From positions 62,001 through 126,000 of the forward strand of contig NZ_AKKV01000024.1 of assembly GCF_000269865.1 (NCBI RefSeq): DNA of 64,000 nucleotides. Reading direction: 5' to 3'. The notes under the pieces were generated by a model, which had not been told where the DNA came from, did no database searches, and saw only the letters and a program-made list of their open reading frames with translations. Position numbers and translations under genes: made by a program. Source of the stretch: Fictibacillus macauensis ZFHKF-1 (GTDB taxonomy: Bacteria > Bacillota > Bacilli > Bacillales > Fictibacillaceae). Positions 53,576 to 61,150 of the stretch are shown here, piece after piece; position 1 is the first letter of the stretch, and each line of letters starts with the position of its first letter.

Positions 53576-54127
53576 TTATGGTGCAAGCAGTCCATACATA
53601 TCTAAATCATGAAATTCTTCATTTACATATTGATAATCCCGCAAGCGGCCTTCAAATGTGAAACCAAATTTCTTTAATAGTTGCTTTGATCCTTGATTAT
53701 CGGGATGAACGAGTGCACCAATTCGGTGTAAGGACATGCGTTCAAAGGCAAAGGGAATAAGCATTGTCAAAACTTCCGTCATAACGCCTTTACGCCATTC
53801 ACTGTGCTTAATTTCATAGCCAATTTCTGCACGAAATTTCCCTTTAGTCCAATTATGATAGCCGCATGTTCCGATGACCTGCTTTGTCGCCTTATCCTCA
53901 ATGCCCCAACGAATTGTCGCTTGCGTATCAAACCCATGAGTAAAGCTCGTAATAAGTGCTAACGTATCCTCTTTCTCTTTGTATGGCGTGGTTCCCCAAT
54001 ATTGAACAACACGTGGATCGCTATACACTTCATGCAAATCAAGTACATCTTGTTCTATAATTTGTCGCAAGTAATAACGCTCACTTTCTAACTCAGGAAA
54101 CGTCTGATAAATAGAATCTGAGGTCAT
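53576..54127 (-). CDS. GNAT N-acetyltransferase (RimJ/RimL type)
   Basis: A 183-residue acetyltransferase. The acetyl-CoA loop region (EIGYEIKHSEWRKGVMTEVL) and the Asn/Gly-rich VHPDNQGSKQLLKKFGF block are typical of RimJ/RimL-like enzymes that modify ribosomal proteins or small amines. The substrate is unknown. The start overlaps the stop of the CBS gene by four bases (ATGA), indicating translational coupling. Confidence 0.9.
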   Translation of the reverse strand: MTSDSIYQTFPELESERYYLRQIIEQDVLDLHEVYSDPRVVQYWGTTPYKEKEDTLALITSFTHGFDTQATIRWGIEDKATKQVIGTCGYHNWTKGKFRAEIGYEIKHSEWRKGVMTEVLTMLIPFAFERMSLHRIGALVHPDNQGSKQLLKKFGFTFEGRLRDYQYVNEEFHDLDMYGLLAP

Positions 54128-54549
54128 GTTACATTTTCCCTCCTTTTTGAGAACATTTGTTTCGAGCAATATTCAATAATGTCACTGCGACGAACAATGC
54201 CGATAAAGACACTTTGATCATCTACAACAGGAACAAAGTTTTGTGTTGCAATGAGCGACAGTAAATCTTCCATTTCCGCATTAATGTGCACAGAATGAAT
54301 AATTCGGTCTTTCACAATGGTAGCAATAGAAAAACGATGACTTGTTTCAAAAGTTAGTCCCTCTTTATTTTTAATTGTCCATAATAAATCACCTTCAGTA
54401 ATCGTTTCTGCATATCGCCCCTTATCATCCAGTACAGGAATGGCTGTATAACGATGATATTCCATTTTTTCTAGTGCTTGGCGAATGGTAGAGTTAATAT
54501 TTAAACAGGCAACCTCTTCTTTCGGTAATAGAAAAAAAGCAATATTCAT
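54124..54549 (-). CDS. CBS-pair protein
   Basis: A 141-residue protein made of two CBS domains (about 8-60 and 75-135), including AIPVLDDKGRYAETITEGDLL and FVPVVDDQSVFIGIVRRSDII. CBS pairs bind adenine nucleotides and act as energy or ligand sensors. It is coupled to the GNAT gene, hinting that nucleotide status could modulate acetylation; this is inference. AAGGAGG precedes the ATG. Confidence 0.88.
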   Translation of the reverse strand: MNIAFFLLPKEEVACLNINSTIRQALEKMEYHRYTAIPVLDDKGRYAETITEGDLLWTIKNKEGLTFETSHRFSIATIVKDRIIHSVHINAEMEDLLSLIATQNFVPVVDDQSVFIGIVRRSDIIEYCSKQMFSKRRENVT

Positions 54550-54709
54550 AAAATCCTCCTTACGTTTCATGCTGTTTTCTTTAAACGATGTAGGCGCTCT
54601 CACGTCTCTATTATGGATGCTTCTCCAAAAACTTTCCAGTCTATCTCCTTCAAAAATGAAAAAGTTTTTGAAAATGTGATTTTACGCACATCTCTCTGCA
54701 CCTCAACGT

Positions 54710-54738
54710 AAAAAGGACCTTCTGCACGAAGATCCTTC
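54710..54738 (-). terminator. Terminator of the small membrane-protein gene
   Basis: Minus-strand stem GAAGGATCTTC..GAAGGTCCTT type hairpin, arms at 54711-54722 and 54728-54737, with five T. Confidence 0.65.
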
Positions 54739-54787
54739 TCTATGAATATTCTGTTCTCATAACATTCTTATATACGTTTAGCAACTG

Positions 54788-54955
54788 TTAGTGATCATGC
54801 ATTTTTTCTTGTCTACCTTCTAATGGCGGGTGTTCCTCTGCTTTTCTCGTTGACTGTTTAAATCCCTGTCCTCTAGACATTGCTGAAATAAATACGACGA
54901 ACACAAATAAACTAATTAAAAATGAAACTGCGAAAGCCGATAATACAATTGACAT
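54788..54955 (-). CDS. Small single-helix membrane protein (55 aa)
   Basis: A 55-residue protein with one N-terminal membrane helix (about 3-25, VLSAFAVSFLISLFVFVVFI) and a polar tail rich in charged residues ending KMHDH. GGGGG lies nine bases before the ATG. The layout resembles YtzI-type small membrane proteins, but that is not a firm identification. Leftward terminator follows. Confidence 0.55.
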   Translation of the reverse strand: MSIVLSAFAVSFLISLFVFVVFISAMSRGQGFKQSTRKAEEHPPLEGRQEKMHDH

Positions 54956-54993
54956 CTCTGACAGCCCCCAATGCGTAAATTGGTGCTGCAGAG

Positions 54994-55545
54994 CTACAGG
55001 CTTCCTTTGTACAAGTTGTAATCCTCGATGCTTTCAAAGCATTTTAGCCTGTCTCCAAGCAGCAATCCAAAATCAATATATGCATTTTTTTTCGCTGTTA
55101 TGACTGTACGATCTTCAACAACTGACCGATTAACCCGTTTGCCCATCGGCCATTCTTGCAAACGATCGCTTTCTTCTTCACTAAGAGAGGCTGTATATTG
55201 CTTTTCTGCAAGAATACCTGCTCTAGCTGCCATTAAAACACCTGTACCAATAGCAGCCACACGAACACCATCTCGATTAAACGCCTTAATGAGTCGAAGC
55301 AGTCGAGGATCCGTTTGACTAATCGCTTGTCGTCCGCCTGGTAAGATTAGCATTTCGAAATCTAACGGATTAATATTTTTAAATTTAATAGACGGCTGGA
55401 GGAACAGCCCACACTCGCTCGTAATAATCCCGTGCGGCAATGAGAAGGTTAGCACTTCATAGTATCGACTGATAGCTGATAACGCCACCATAATCTCTAC
55501 TTCACGAAACTGAGGATAGAGATACACAAGTACTCTTTTTTTCAT
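54994..55545 (-). CDS. DJ-1/PfpI-family protein lacking the nucleophilic cysteine
   Basis: A 183-residue DJ-1/PfpI-fold protein (LVYLYPQFREVEIMVAL, MLILPGGRQA). The nucleophile elbow, normally AIC-x-G, reads VAAIGTGVLMAARAGIL, so the catalytic Cys is Gly. The chain is otherwise of usual length. It is unlikely to be a normal DJ-1 hydrolase or glyoxalase and may bind rather than transform a ligand. The ATG at 55545 is preferred over a GTG two codons earlier. Confidence 0.85.
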   Translation of the reverse strand: MKKRVLVYLYPQFREVEIMVALSAISRYYEVLTFSLPHGIITSECGLFLQPSIKFKNINPLDFEMLILPGGRQAISQTDPRLLRLIKAFNRDGVRVAAIGTGVLMAARAGILAEKQYTASLSEEESDRLQEWPMGKRVNRSVVEDRTVITAKKNAYIDFGLLLGDRLKCFESIEDYNLYKGSL

Positions 55546-55699
55546 GTCCACACCCTTTTTCTCATATGTACTTTTAGATCATGTTGCAAAAGCCTATATT
55601 AACATTTTAACAATAGCAGGTTTCCCTGTGTATTGGGAAAATATCTACTTTCTCACTTCTAATATACAAAGACTTCCGTAACTATTTTCCCAAAAGAAA

Positions 55700-55728
55700 A
55701 GAAGTGTCCATTTAAGAAGAACACTTCT
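55700..55728 (-). terminator. Terminator of the 72-aa gene
   Basis: AGAAGTGT / ACACTTCT stem with a TTTTCTTTT run on the minus strand. Confidence 0.75.
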
Positions 55729-55761
55729 CGGTTGAAACCATGCCTTATTTTCATGTAAGGA

Positions 55762-55980
55762 CTATACGAATCCTTTTCCTTTTGTTAGATGACATGCGAC
55801 ACCCTTTCCAATCGCTCCGGGTATAGACATTTTTTTCACATACTCTTGACCGCGTGTACATGGTGTCTTACAAGCAATGCACGTCGCGCTTGTCACCATC
55901 TTTAACGTATGAGCATATTTATTCACACCATCGTTAGACGTTTTTTTCAATACTTTCTTTTTCGTAGAAGTTTTCGCCAT
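55762..55980 (-). CDS. Small basic protein with Cys cluster (72 aa)
   Basis: A 72-residue lysine-rich protein with CIACKTPCTRGQEYV (four residues around a possible metal site) and a later Cys near the C-terminus (VACHLTKGKGFV). The basic N-terminus suggests nucleic-acid binding, but no family is recognised. GGGGG precedes an ATG pair; the second ATG is chosen for spacing. Confidence 0.6.
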   Translation of the reverse strand: MAKTSTKKKVLKKTSNDGVNKYAHTLKMVTSATCIACKTPCTRGQEYVKKMSIPGAIGKGVACHLTKGKGFV

Positions 55981-56054
55981 CATAGCTCCCCCTTTATATC
56001 ATGTTATGATAAATACTAGGGGAGCATGACATGACTAAGTAGCCTTTACATTAA

Positions 56055-56082
56055 AAAACCACCTTAATTACTAAGGTGGCTG
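56055..56082 (-). terminator. Terminator overlapping a coding end
   Basis: CCACCTTA / TAAGGTGG stem with six T on the minus strand. The stop codon and last codons of the gene at 56064-56285 lie inside the 5' arm. Confidence 0.85.
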
Positions 56083-56285
56083 TCGTCATTTTTCAGTTCA
56101 TAGTAGGCACGATTACGATCCGCAAGGGTTAATATATAATCACTATCACGGCGATCATATGAGGCTAGAAATTCTTTTAGCGACATATTGTACTTATCCC
56201 ACACAATGTCCATGAGCCAATGCTGGCTTACCTCAAGATACTCTCCATCAAAACGGTCAATTTTCACTGTGTTACCTAAATACAT
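56064..56285 (-). CDS. Hypothetical protein (73 aa)
   Basis: A 73-residue acidic/aromatic protein (start MYLGNTVKIDRF) with a good ribosome site (AAAGGAG) before the ATG at 56285. Predicted short beta strands then a helix (LKEFLASYDRRDSDYILTL). No cysteines or membrane segment; family not recognised. Its last five codons form part of a terminator hairpin. Confidence 0.65.
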   Translation of the reverse strand: MYLGNTVKIDRFDGEYLEVSQHWLMDIVWDKYNMSLKEFLASYDRRDSDYILTLADRNRAYYELKNDDSHLSN

Positions 56286-56399
56286 GCGAACACTCCTTTC
56301 GAAGATCATAGCATGAAAAGGTATTGCTTACGTTCAGCATACTATATAAAATTATAAAAGAAAACAGAATTTTTTTTGCAATTTAAGCATATGTAACAA

Positions 56400-56434
56400 A
56401 AAAGCTAAACGGAGGATCCGTTTAGCTTTTTTTT
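56400..56434 (-). terminator. Terminator of the NlpC/P60 gene
   Basis: AAAAGCTAAACGGA / TCCGTTTAGCTTTT stem with T runs on both sides, just after the stop. Confidence 0.92.
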
Positions 56435-57101
56435 ATAGTTCGCGTGCGCCTAAATAACGAGGTCCCCAATATGAGTTATGTAATGATGAAACACTAACAC
56501 CATAAGAAGATGCACTATGTATAAAGTTGCTGTTTCCAATATAGATTCCCGCATGAGATGCTCCGCTTTTGTATGTATGGAAGAAGACAACATCTCCAAC
56601 TTTCGGACTGCTTACACGTTTGCCTTTGCGATATAAATCGGACACTGTACGTGGAAGCTTCTTACCTGTTGCTTTATTAAACACATAGCCAATATAACCG
56701 CTGCAATCAAAACCATTAGGTGATTGTCCACCCCAACGATAAGGAACGCCCATATAACGCTTTGCTGTGCTTACTAACGATGAAGAATGTTTTTTTGAAG
56801 ACTTAGGTTTCTTCATTTTAATACCCATTGCTTTGAATGTGTTTTTACCTACAACTCCGTCAGCTGATAGGTGATGAGATTTTTGAAACTTTATAACCGC
56901 TCTTTTTGTAACTGTTCCAAAATAATTTGTAGTATCGTCATTAAAATAACCTTTTTTCTTTAACAATGATTGTAACTTTTTAACGTCCTTGTTAGACATA
57001 CCTTTTTTTAGCGTTTGATCACCAAGCGCCGCGTGACCAACAAGAGGATTAAAAGCCACTACTCCAACAAGTGCCGCCGCTGCTGCTACCATTTTTTTCA
57101 C
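56433..57101 (-). CDS. NlpC/P60 D,L-endopeptidase with PG-binding domain
   Basis: A 222-residue secreted wall hydrolase: signal peptide (1 to about 24), a peptidoglycan-binding type 1 domain (about 28-92), a short Ser/Lys linker and an NlpC/P60 domain (about 106-222). The catalytic Cys is in NGFDCSGYIGYVF, with His in ASHAGIYIG and a polar residue in FIHSAS. It should cut D-Glu-to-diamino acid bonds in peptide stems. A perfect WalR box lies upstream, as expected for growth-linked LytE-like hydrolases. The PG-binding domain resembles those of the YocH-like protein. Confidence 0.94.
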   Translation of the reverse strand: MKKMVAAAAALVGVVAFNPLVGHAALGDQTLKKGMSNKDVKKLQSLLKKKGYFNDDTTNYFGTVTKRAVIKFQKSHHLSADGVVGKNTFKAMGIKMKKPKSSKKHSSSLVSTAKRYMGVPYRWGGQSPNGFDCSGYIGYVFNKATGKKLPRTVSDLYRKGKRVSSPKVGDVVFFHTYKSGASHAGIYIGNSNFIHSASSYGVSVSSLHNSYWGPRYLGAREL

Positions 57102-57202
57102 AGTGTGTTTCCCCCTAATATCTATATTACCAACGATGGTATAAATTTCTTAGTAAGTAATTAGATTATACAAACAAAATATGACACGTTTGTATTAGGA
57201 AG

Positions 57203-57219
57203 ATTACAGATAGATTACA
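57203..57219 (-). promoter_or_regulatory. WalR (YycF) box
   Basis: Minus-strand TGTAAT-CTATC-TGTAAT, a perfect TGTWAH-N5-TGTWAH match, about 100 bp upstream of the NlpC/P60 start. A TATAAT at about 57165 lies between it and the gene. Confidence 0.75.
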
Positions 57220-57352
57220 ATTCATTTGTTTTCCCGCTAATATACGACAATAAACCTATATTTCTTCCATATTATGGATTATTCTTTTGCGTTTTTTCAC
57301 TAATCTTGGAACAGAACACCTAGACATGTTCACAATACAAGTAATTTTACGT

Positions 57353-57386
57353 GTAAAAAAAAGAAGAGAACTACTCGCTCTCTTCT
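57353..57386 (-). terminator. Terminator overlapping the end of yteA
   Basis: AGAAGAGA / TCTCTTCT stem with eight T on the minus strand; the yteA stop codon lies in the loop side of the hairpin. Confidence 0.8.
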
Positions 57387-57874
57387 CCTTTGTTTGACGT
57401 ATTTCCGTGTGTATTCATCATCTCATCTACTGATTGCATTCGATGGTCTTCAAAATGACGCTCACCCCTACGTTCGAATGACTCTTCTTTTGTCTCATAC
57501 GTTGCATTATTTGCTGTAACTTTTTCTTGTGCTTCCACTGTTCGTTTTGCGTAAGGAAGTGCCTTTAATCTTTCATAAGAGATTTCTTCTCCCGTGTCGA
57601 TGCATATGCCATATGTTCCCTTTTCCATGCGTTGGAGTGCCTCATTAACTTCCTGAAGAGTTTCCTCTTGATTTTCATCAATCGCCATTGCCACTTCGCG
57701 TTCATTCAGTTCACTCCCAATATCACCGAAATGATTGTCATATGAGCTGATTTCACCTGTGGATTCAGAAAGGCTTTCTTTTGGTTCGCGCTGACTTATT
57801 TGTGTCTCTAATTTTTGTTTCATATCTAAAAGTGTTTCCTTTAAGTTGCTTTGCTCTGATGGTGTTAGACTCAT
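57371..57874 (-). CDS. yteA: TraR/DksA-family protein (YteA)
   Basis: A 167-residue YteA-type member of the DksA/TraR group. A coiled-coil N-terminal half carries the family QEETLQEVNEALQRMEKGTYGIC block, then the zinc-finger region. Only one Cys of the usual four remains (YGICIDTGEEISYERLKALP); this loss is typical of YteA. DksA relatives act on RNA polymerase; the YteA role is not settled. The ATG at 57874 follows AAGGAGG; the upstream in-frame starts contain that site. Confidence 0.9.
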   Translation of the reverse strand: MSLTPSEQSNLKETLLDMKQKLETQISQREPKESLSESTGEISSYDNHFGDIGSELNEREVAMAIDENQEETLQEVNEALQRMEKGTYGICIDTGEEISYERLKALPYAKRTVEAQEKVTANNATYETKEESFERRGERHFEDHRMQSVDEMMNTHGNTSNKGEESE

Positions 57875-58009
57875 ACTCATTTCCTCCTTATACATTACAG
57901 AAAGTATTCGTATTAATACTTACCCGAACTTGCTAAAAATAACACCTTTTGTGTTAGGCATAAACTTACCATTAAGGTAATAGACTTATGAGGGAAGGAG
58001 ATGATTACG

Positions 58010-58462
58010 ATGGATCACGGAACCTATCAACCGCCTCATTATGAAAATCGAGCGGCTGGTGACATGCATGAAAAGTGTAAAAAGCATATGCATTTTCATG
58101 TTATTATCGTCATGCATGACGGCTCAAAGGTAGAAGGAATTATTACGCATATGGATCATGAAAATGTGCATATGCTCATGCCTCAAGATATGCATGATGA
58201 TCAACAATCTGCACAGCACAACATGCAAGGAATGCAACCAAGTATGCAAGGTGCTCCTATGATGCAAGGACAGGGAATGAATATGCAGAATATGGAGGAA
58301 TCTAGAGCACCTGGTAATGATGATCGCTACTGGTATGGAAGATGGGGCTATCGGAGATTTTATCCTGGCGTATTCCCACTCGCAGGAGTTGCCGGTGTCT
58401 CGTTATATCCGTATTATCGACCTTACTATCCTTACCCTTATCCTCCTTATCCTTACTATTAA
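58010..58462 (+). CDS. Sm-like domain with Met/His-rich middle and Tyr/Pro tail
   Basis: A 150-residue protein. Residues 27-59 (MHFHVIIVMHDGSKVEGIITHMDHENVHMLMP) have the same two-strand Sm-like pattern as the protein at 33082-33495. A Met/Gln/His-rich linker (about 60-95) follows, then a hydrophobic segment (GVFPLAGVAGVSLYPYY) and a tail of Tyr-Pro repeats. The composition suggests a spore-surface or metal-binding role. The ATG at 58010 follows AAGGAG; the first ATG at 58001 overlaps that site. Confidence 0.7.
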   Translation: MDHGTYQPPHYENRAAGDMHEKCKKHMHFHVIIVMHDGSKVEGIITHMDHENVHMLMPQDMHDDQQSAQHNMQGMQPSMQGAPMMQGQGMNMQNMEESRAPGNDDRYWYGRWGYRRFYPGVFPLAGVAGVSLYPYYRPYYPYPYPPYPYY

Positions 58463-58490
58463 ACCAGCTAGTTTAGCTGGTTTCTTTTAT
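58461..58490 (+). terminator. Terminator overlapping the stop of the Sm-like gene
   Basis: AAACCAGCTA / TAGCTGGTTT stem whose 5' arm includes the TAA stop, followed by TCTTTT. Confidence 0.85.
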
Positions 58491-58500
58491 GTAGTAACAA

Positions 58501-58544
58501 AAATAAGGCGCCGTTTATGCTACATCATAAACGAGCGCCTTATT
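58501..58544. terminator. Strong hairpin, likely terminator of a leftward RNA
   Basis: Long stem AATAAGGCGC-(C)-GTTTATG / CATAAAC-(GA)-GCGCCTTATT. On the minus strand it ends in TTTTTG. It would close a minus-strand RNA that begins near 58759. Confidence 0.7.
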
Positions 58545-58654
58545 TATAGTGTTGCTTACTTTTCACGTATCAATTATCCCTTTCTTACTTTCAAACACAC
58601 GCCTAGCATTATAGTTCTTGCTGACTTGCATCTTTCAGTTTATTTTTCCGTTGT

Positions 58655-58749
58655 GTTCCCACATACCCAACATGCGATAAAAATAGTTTCACAGGCTATT
58701 TTCATTCCTCATGCTATAAGTATGCTTCGCTTACCTTTGTCATTGGAAC
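58655..58749 (-). repeat. Structured repeat, copy 1 (candidate ncRNA)
   Basis: A 95-bp element closed by GTTCC (58655-58659) / GGAAC (58745-58749), with an inner stem AAAATAG / CTATTTT. About 425 bp away is a related copy (59078-59175) with compensating changes. The minus-strand reading is favoured: an extended -10 TGTTATAAT (58766-58774) would start an RNA about 10 nt before it, and the hairpin at 58501-58544 would end it. Confidence 0.5.
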
Positions 58750-58765
58750 CACGTCCTAACATTCC

Positions 58766-58774
58766 ATTATAACA
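58766..58774 (-). promoter_or_regulatory. Extended -10 promoter element
   Basis: Minus-strand TG-T-TATAAT, an extended -10, placed about 17 bp upstream of the structured repeat copy 1. No good -35 was found, which extended -10 promoters can lack. Confidence 0.4.
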
Positions 58775-59077
58775 AACACCAAGTATCAACGTTTTTCACT
58801 AAATAAAATACTTCACCAGACATTTTGAAGCTTCTTAAAAAGAAGTTTAACGTCCTGATTTTGACGACACATATTGTTTTACCGACAGCATGAATTAGGC
58901 TGTTGAACTTTATAAACGATCCGCTCACAGAAACAATATCTTACCATTCTCTCATTTCAACTTAAAACATGTCATAAGTTTTCTACTACACATGGTTTTG
59001 ACATTTGGTTTTCATGTCAAGAAACGATTCAATCATCAACCTTACAAAACTTTATTCTTACAATGCTTCTGCAATGA

Positions 59078-59175
59078 ATTCCCACATATCCACCTTCTGC
59101 AAAATCAGTTTTCACCGGCTGATTTTTTCGGCAATAAGGCTACTGATATGCTTCGCTTACCGGTTTCATTGGAAT
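59078..59175. repeat. Structured repeat, copy 2
   Basis: A 98-bp relative of the element at 58655-58749, closed by ATTCC / GGAAT, inner stem AAAATCAG / CTGATTTT. Shared blocks include CCCACATA near one end and ATGCTTCGCTTACC and TCATTGGAA near the other. Not coding on either strand beyond chance frames. Confidence 0.5.
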
Positions 59176-59450
59176 CACCCTTTCTTTTGTTTGAATGATT
59201 ACATCATACTCTATGCACTGATATTTTAAAATATTCAGAATTATCTATATAATATGTTTTAGAGGGTATTTCATCACTTTAGCACGCTCATTCTCTTTTC
59301 TTTTTACAATTTCGCTTTTTTTCTTCAAATTTCTACATTTTCTTTTCACATTTCTTAAATACTTTTTAAAATGAGCTTACGACTTCTCCATTTAGGGGAA
59401 AATAAACTATAATAAGGAAAAATTATGTTTTAGACTGAAGGGATGGTCAT

Positions 59451-60248
59451 GTGAAAAGAAAAGGATTGGCTCTCATTACAGCGATATCCATTGCATCTGC
59501 ATTACTGTGGATCATTGGATTAGGCGCAGTTATTCAAAATCAATGGTTCAGACCATCAACAACAAAGCTTGCGCAAACGCCAACTCAACAAGGTTCAACA
59601 CAGCATAAGTCGGCAGTAGTTATTGCTGCAATTGGTGACTCACTTACCCGCGGAACAGGTGATGTTGATGGTAAAGGCTATATCGGATCTGTAAAAGAGC
59701 AACTTCAAAAGAAAACAAAAAAACAAATTTGGCTCTCTAATGCCGGGATTAAAGGACAAACGTCCTCACAGTTACTGCAACAATTAAATCAGCCTCAAAT
59801 TCAAAGAGGAATAAAAGAAGCAGATATCATTCTTATGACAATCGGTGGCAATGACCTTTTCCGTGGAGGCCGAGCACTTCAGGAGTTACAGAGTCAATCC
59901 ATTAAAAAGGTAGAGCAACGATACATAAGCAATTTAAAGAAGATTTATAAAAAAATTCGCACTGTGAATAACACAGCAGATGTTTATCACATTGGACTCT
60001 ATGATCCTTTTAGCGATTTGCGTCAAGCTAAGGCTACTTCTCATATTGTACGACAATGGAATTTTGATTCCGCGGAGCTTGCTGCCTCGTTTGATCGCAT
60101 CGTCTATGTGCCAACATTCGACCTTTTTCAGCTGTCGGTAAATGATTATTTATATTCTGATCATTTCCATCCTAATCGAAAAGGTTATCAATTAATAGGT
60201 GAACGGGCCGCTTCTCTCATTCACTTTAGTGAGGAGGAGAAAAAATGA
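59451..60248 (+). CDS. SGNH/GDSL hydrolase (YpmR-like), membrane-anchored
   Basis: A 265-residue hydrolase with an N-terminal signal anchor (about 7-28). Catalytic blocks: IAAIGDSLTRG (Ser), TIGGNDLFRGG, and SDHFHPNRKGY (Asp and His). It has the same plan as the protein at 36179. GTG start with AAGGGATGG upstream. Its stop overlaps the ATG of the next ABC ATPase gene by four bases, so it is coupled to an ABC-2 exporter. The likely job is processing an exported lipid or envelope compound; that is inference. Confidence 0.9.
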   Translation: MKRKGLALITAISIASALLWIIGLGAVIQNQWFRPSTTKLAQTPTQQGSTQHKSAVVIAAIGDSLTRGTGDVDGKGYIGSVKEQLQKKTKKQIWLSNAGIKGQTSSQLLQQLNQPQIQRGIKEADIILMTIGGNDLFRGGRALQELQSQSIKKVEQRYISNLKKIYKKIRTVNNTADVYHIGLYDPFSDLRQAKATSHIVRQWNFDSAELAASFDRIVYVPTFDLFQLSVNDYLYSDHFHPNRKGYQLIGERAASLIHFSEEEKK

Positions 60249-61150
60249 CCTACGCATTATCGGTAAAAAATCTAAAAAAAACCATCGGTAAAAAAGAAAT
60301 TATAAAAGGTGTCTCTTTTGATGTCTCCCCAGGTGAGGTATTCGGCTTTCTTGGTCCAAATGGAGCGGGGAAAACAACAACCATTCGCATGATTGTAGGA
60401 CTCATTAAACCAAGTTCTGGCTCGATTTTAATTGGTGGTAAGGACCTACAATCTTCTTTTACAGAAGCGATGAAAGATCTCGGCTGTATTGTTGAAAATC
60501 CAGAACTTTATCCTTATTTAACCGGCTATGAAAATTTAGAGCACTTTGCTCGCATGGACCCGTCGATTTCAAAAGAGCGTTTACCCGAAGTCATTAAACT
60601 CGTTGAAATGGAAAATCGAATTCATGATAAAGTTCGAACGTACTCACTTGGGATGCGGCAACGGCTTGGCATTGCTCAAGCGCTGCTAGGAAATCCAAAA
60701 CTGCTCATTTTAGACGAACCAACGAACGGTTTAGATCCTGCAGGCATTCGAGAAATGCGCGAATTCATTCGCTTTCTTGCAGTCAAAGAAAAGCTTGCGG
60801 TTCTCGTTTCTTCTCATCTGCTTTCTGAAATTCAACTCATGTGTGACTCTGTAGCTATTCTCTCAAAAGGTAAAGTCGTGTCTGTAGATTCTGTGCAATC
60901 GCTATTAGCTCGCCAAGAACGGATGATTTGGCACGTCTCTCCTCATGAAAAAGGTAAAAAACTTTTACAACAAGTGACATCTGTAGAAGAACACGATCAC
61001 ACCTTGCTAACACCTTATGATGAAACACTCGTAAGTGCTTGGAATCGAATGCTCATTGAACATGGTGTAGAAATAAAAGAAATGAAAAAAAGACTTCCCG
61101 CACTAGAAGATTTATTCTTAGAGCTAACAGGTGGTGAAACGATTGACTAA
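60245..61150 (+). CDS. ABC-2 type exporter ATPase
   Basis: A 301-residue ATPase with Walker A GPNGAGKTT, signature YSLGMRQRLG, Walker B LLILDEPTNGLD and switch His SSH. The fold and length match ATPases of ABC-2 exporters such as the bacitracin-resistance (BcrA) group. Overlaps the SGNH gene by four bases and the permease gene by eight (with the TTG start). Confidence 0.93.
   Translation: MTYALSVKNLKKTIGKKEIIKGVSFDVSPGEVFGFLGPNGAGKTTTIRMIVGLIKPSSGSILIGGKDLQSSFTEAMKDLGCIVENPELYPYLTGYENLEHFARMDPSISKERLPEVIKLVEMENRIHDKVRTYSLGMRQRLGIAQALLGNPKLLILDEPTNGLDPAGIREMREFIRFLAVKEKLAVLVSSHLLSEIQLMCDSVAILSKGKVVSVDSVQSLLARQERMIWHVSPHEKGKKLLQQVTSVEEHDHTLLTPYDETLVSAWNRMLIEHGVEIKEMKKRLPALEDLFLELTGGETID

Noticed and set aside
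58992-59229. Two overlapping reading frames of 68 and 74 codons across repeat copy 2
   Set aside because: They lack ribosome sites, lie across a structured repeat and copy 1 has no matching intact frame.
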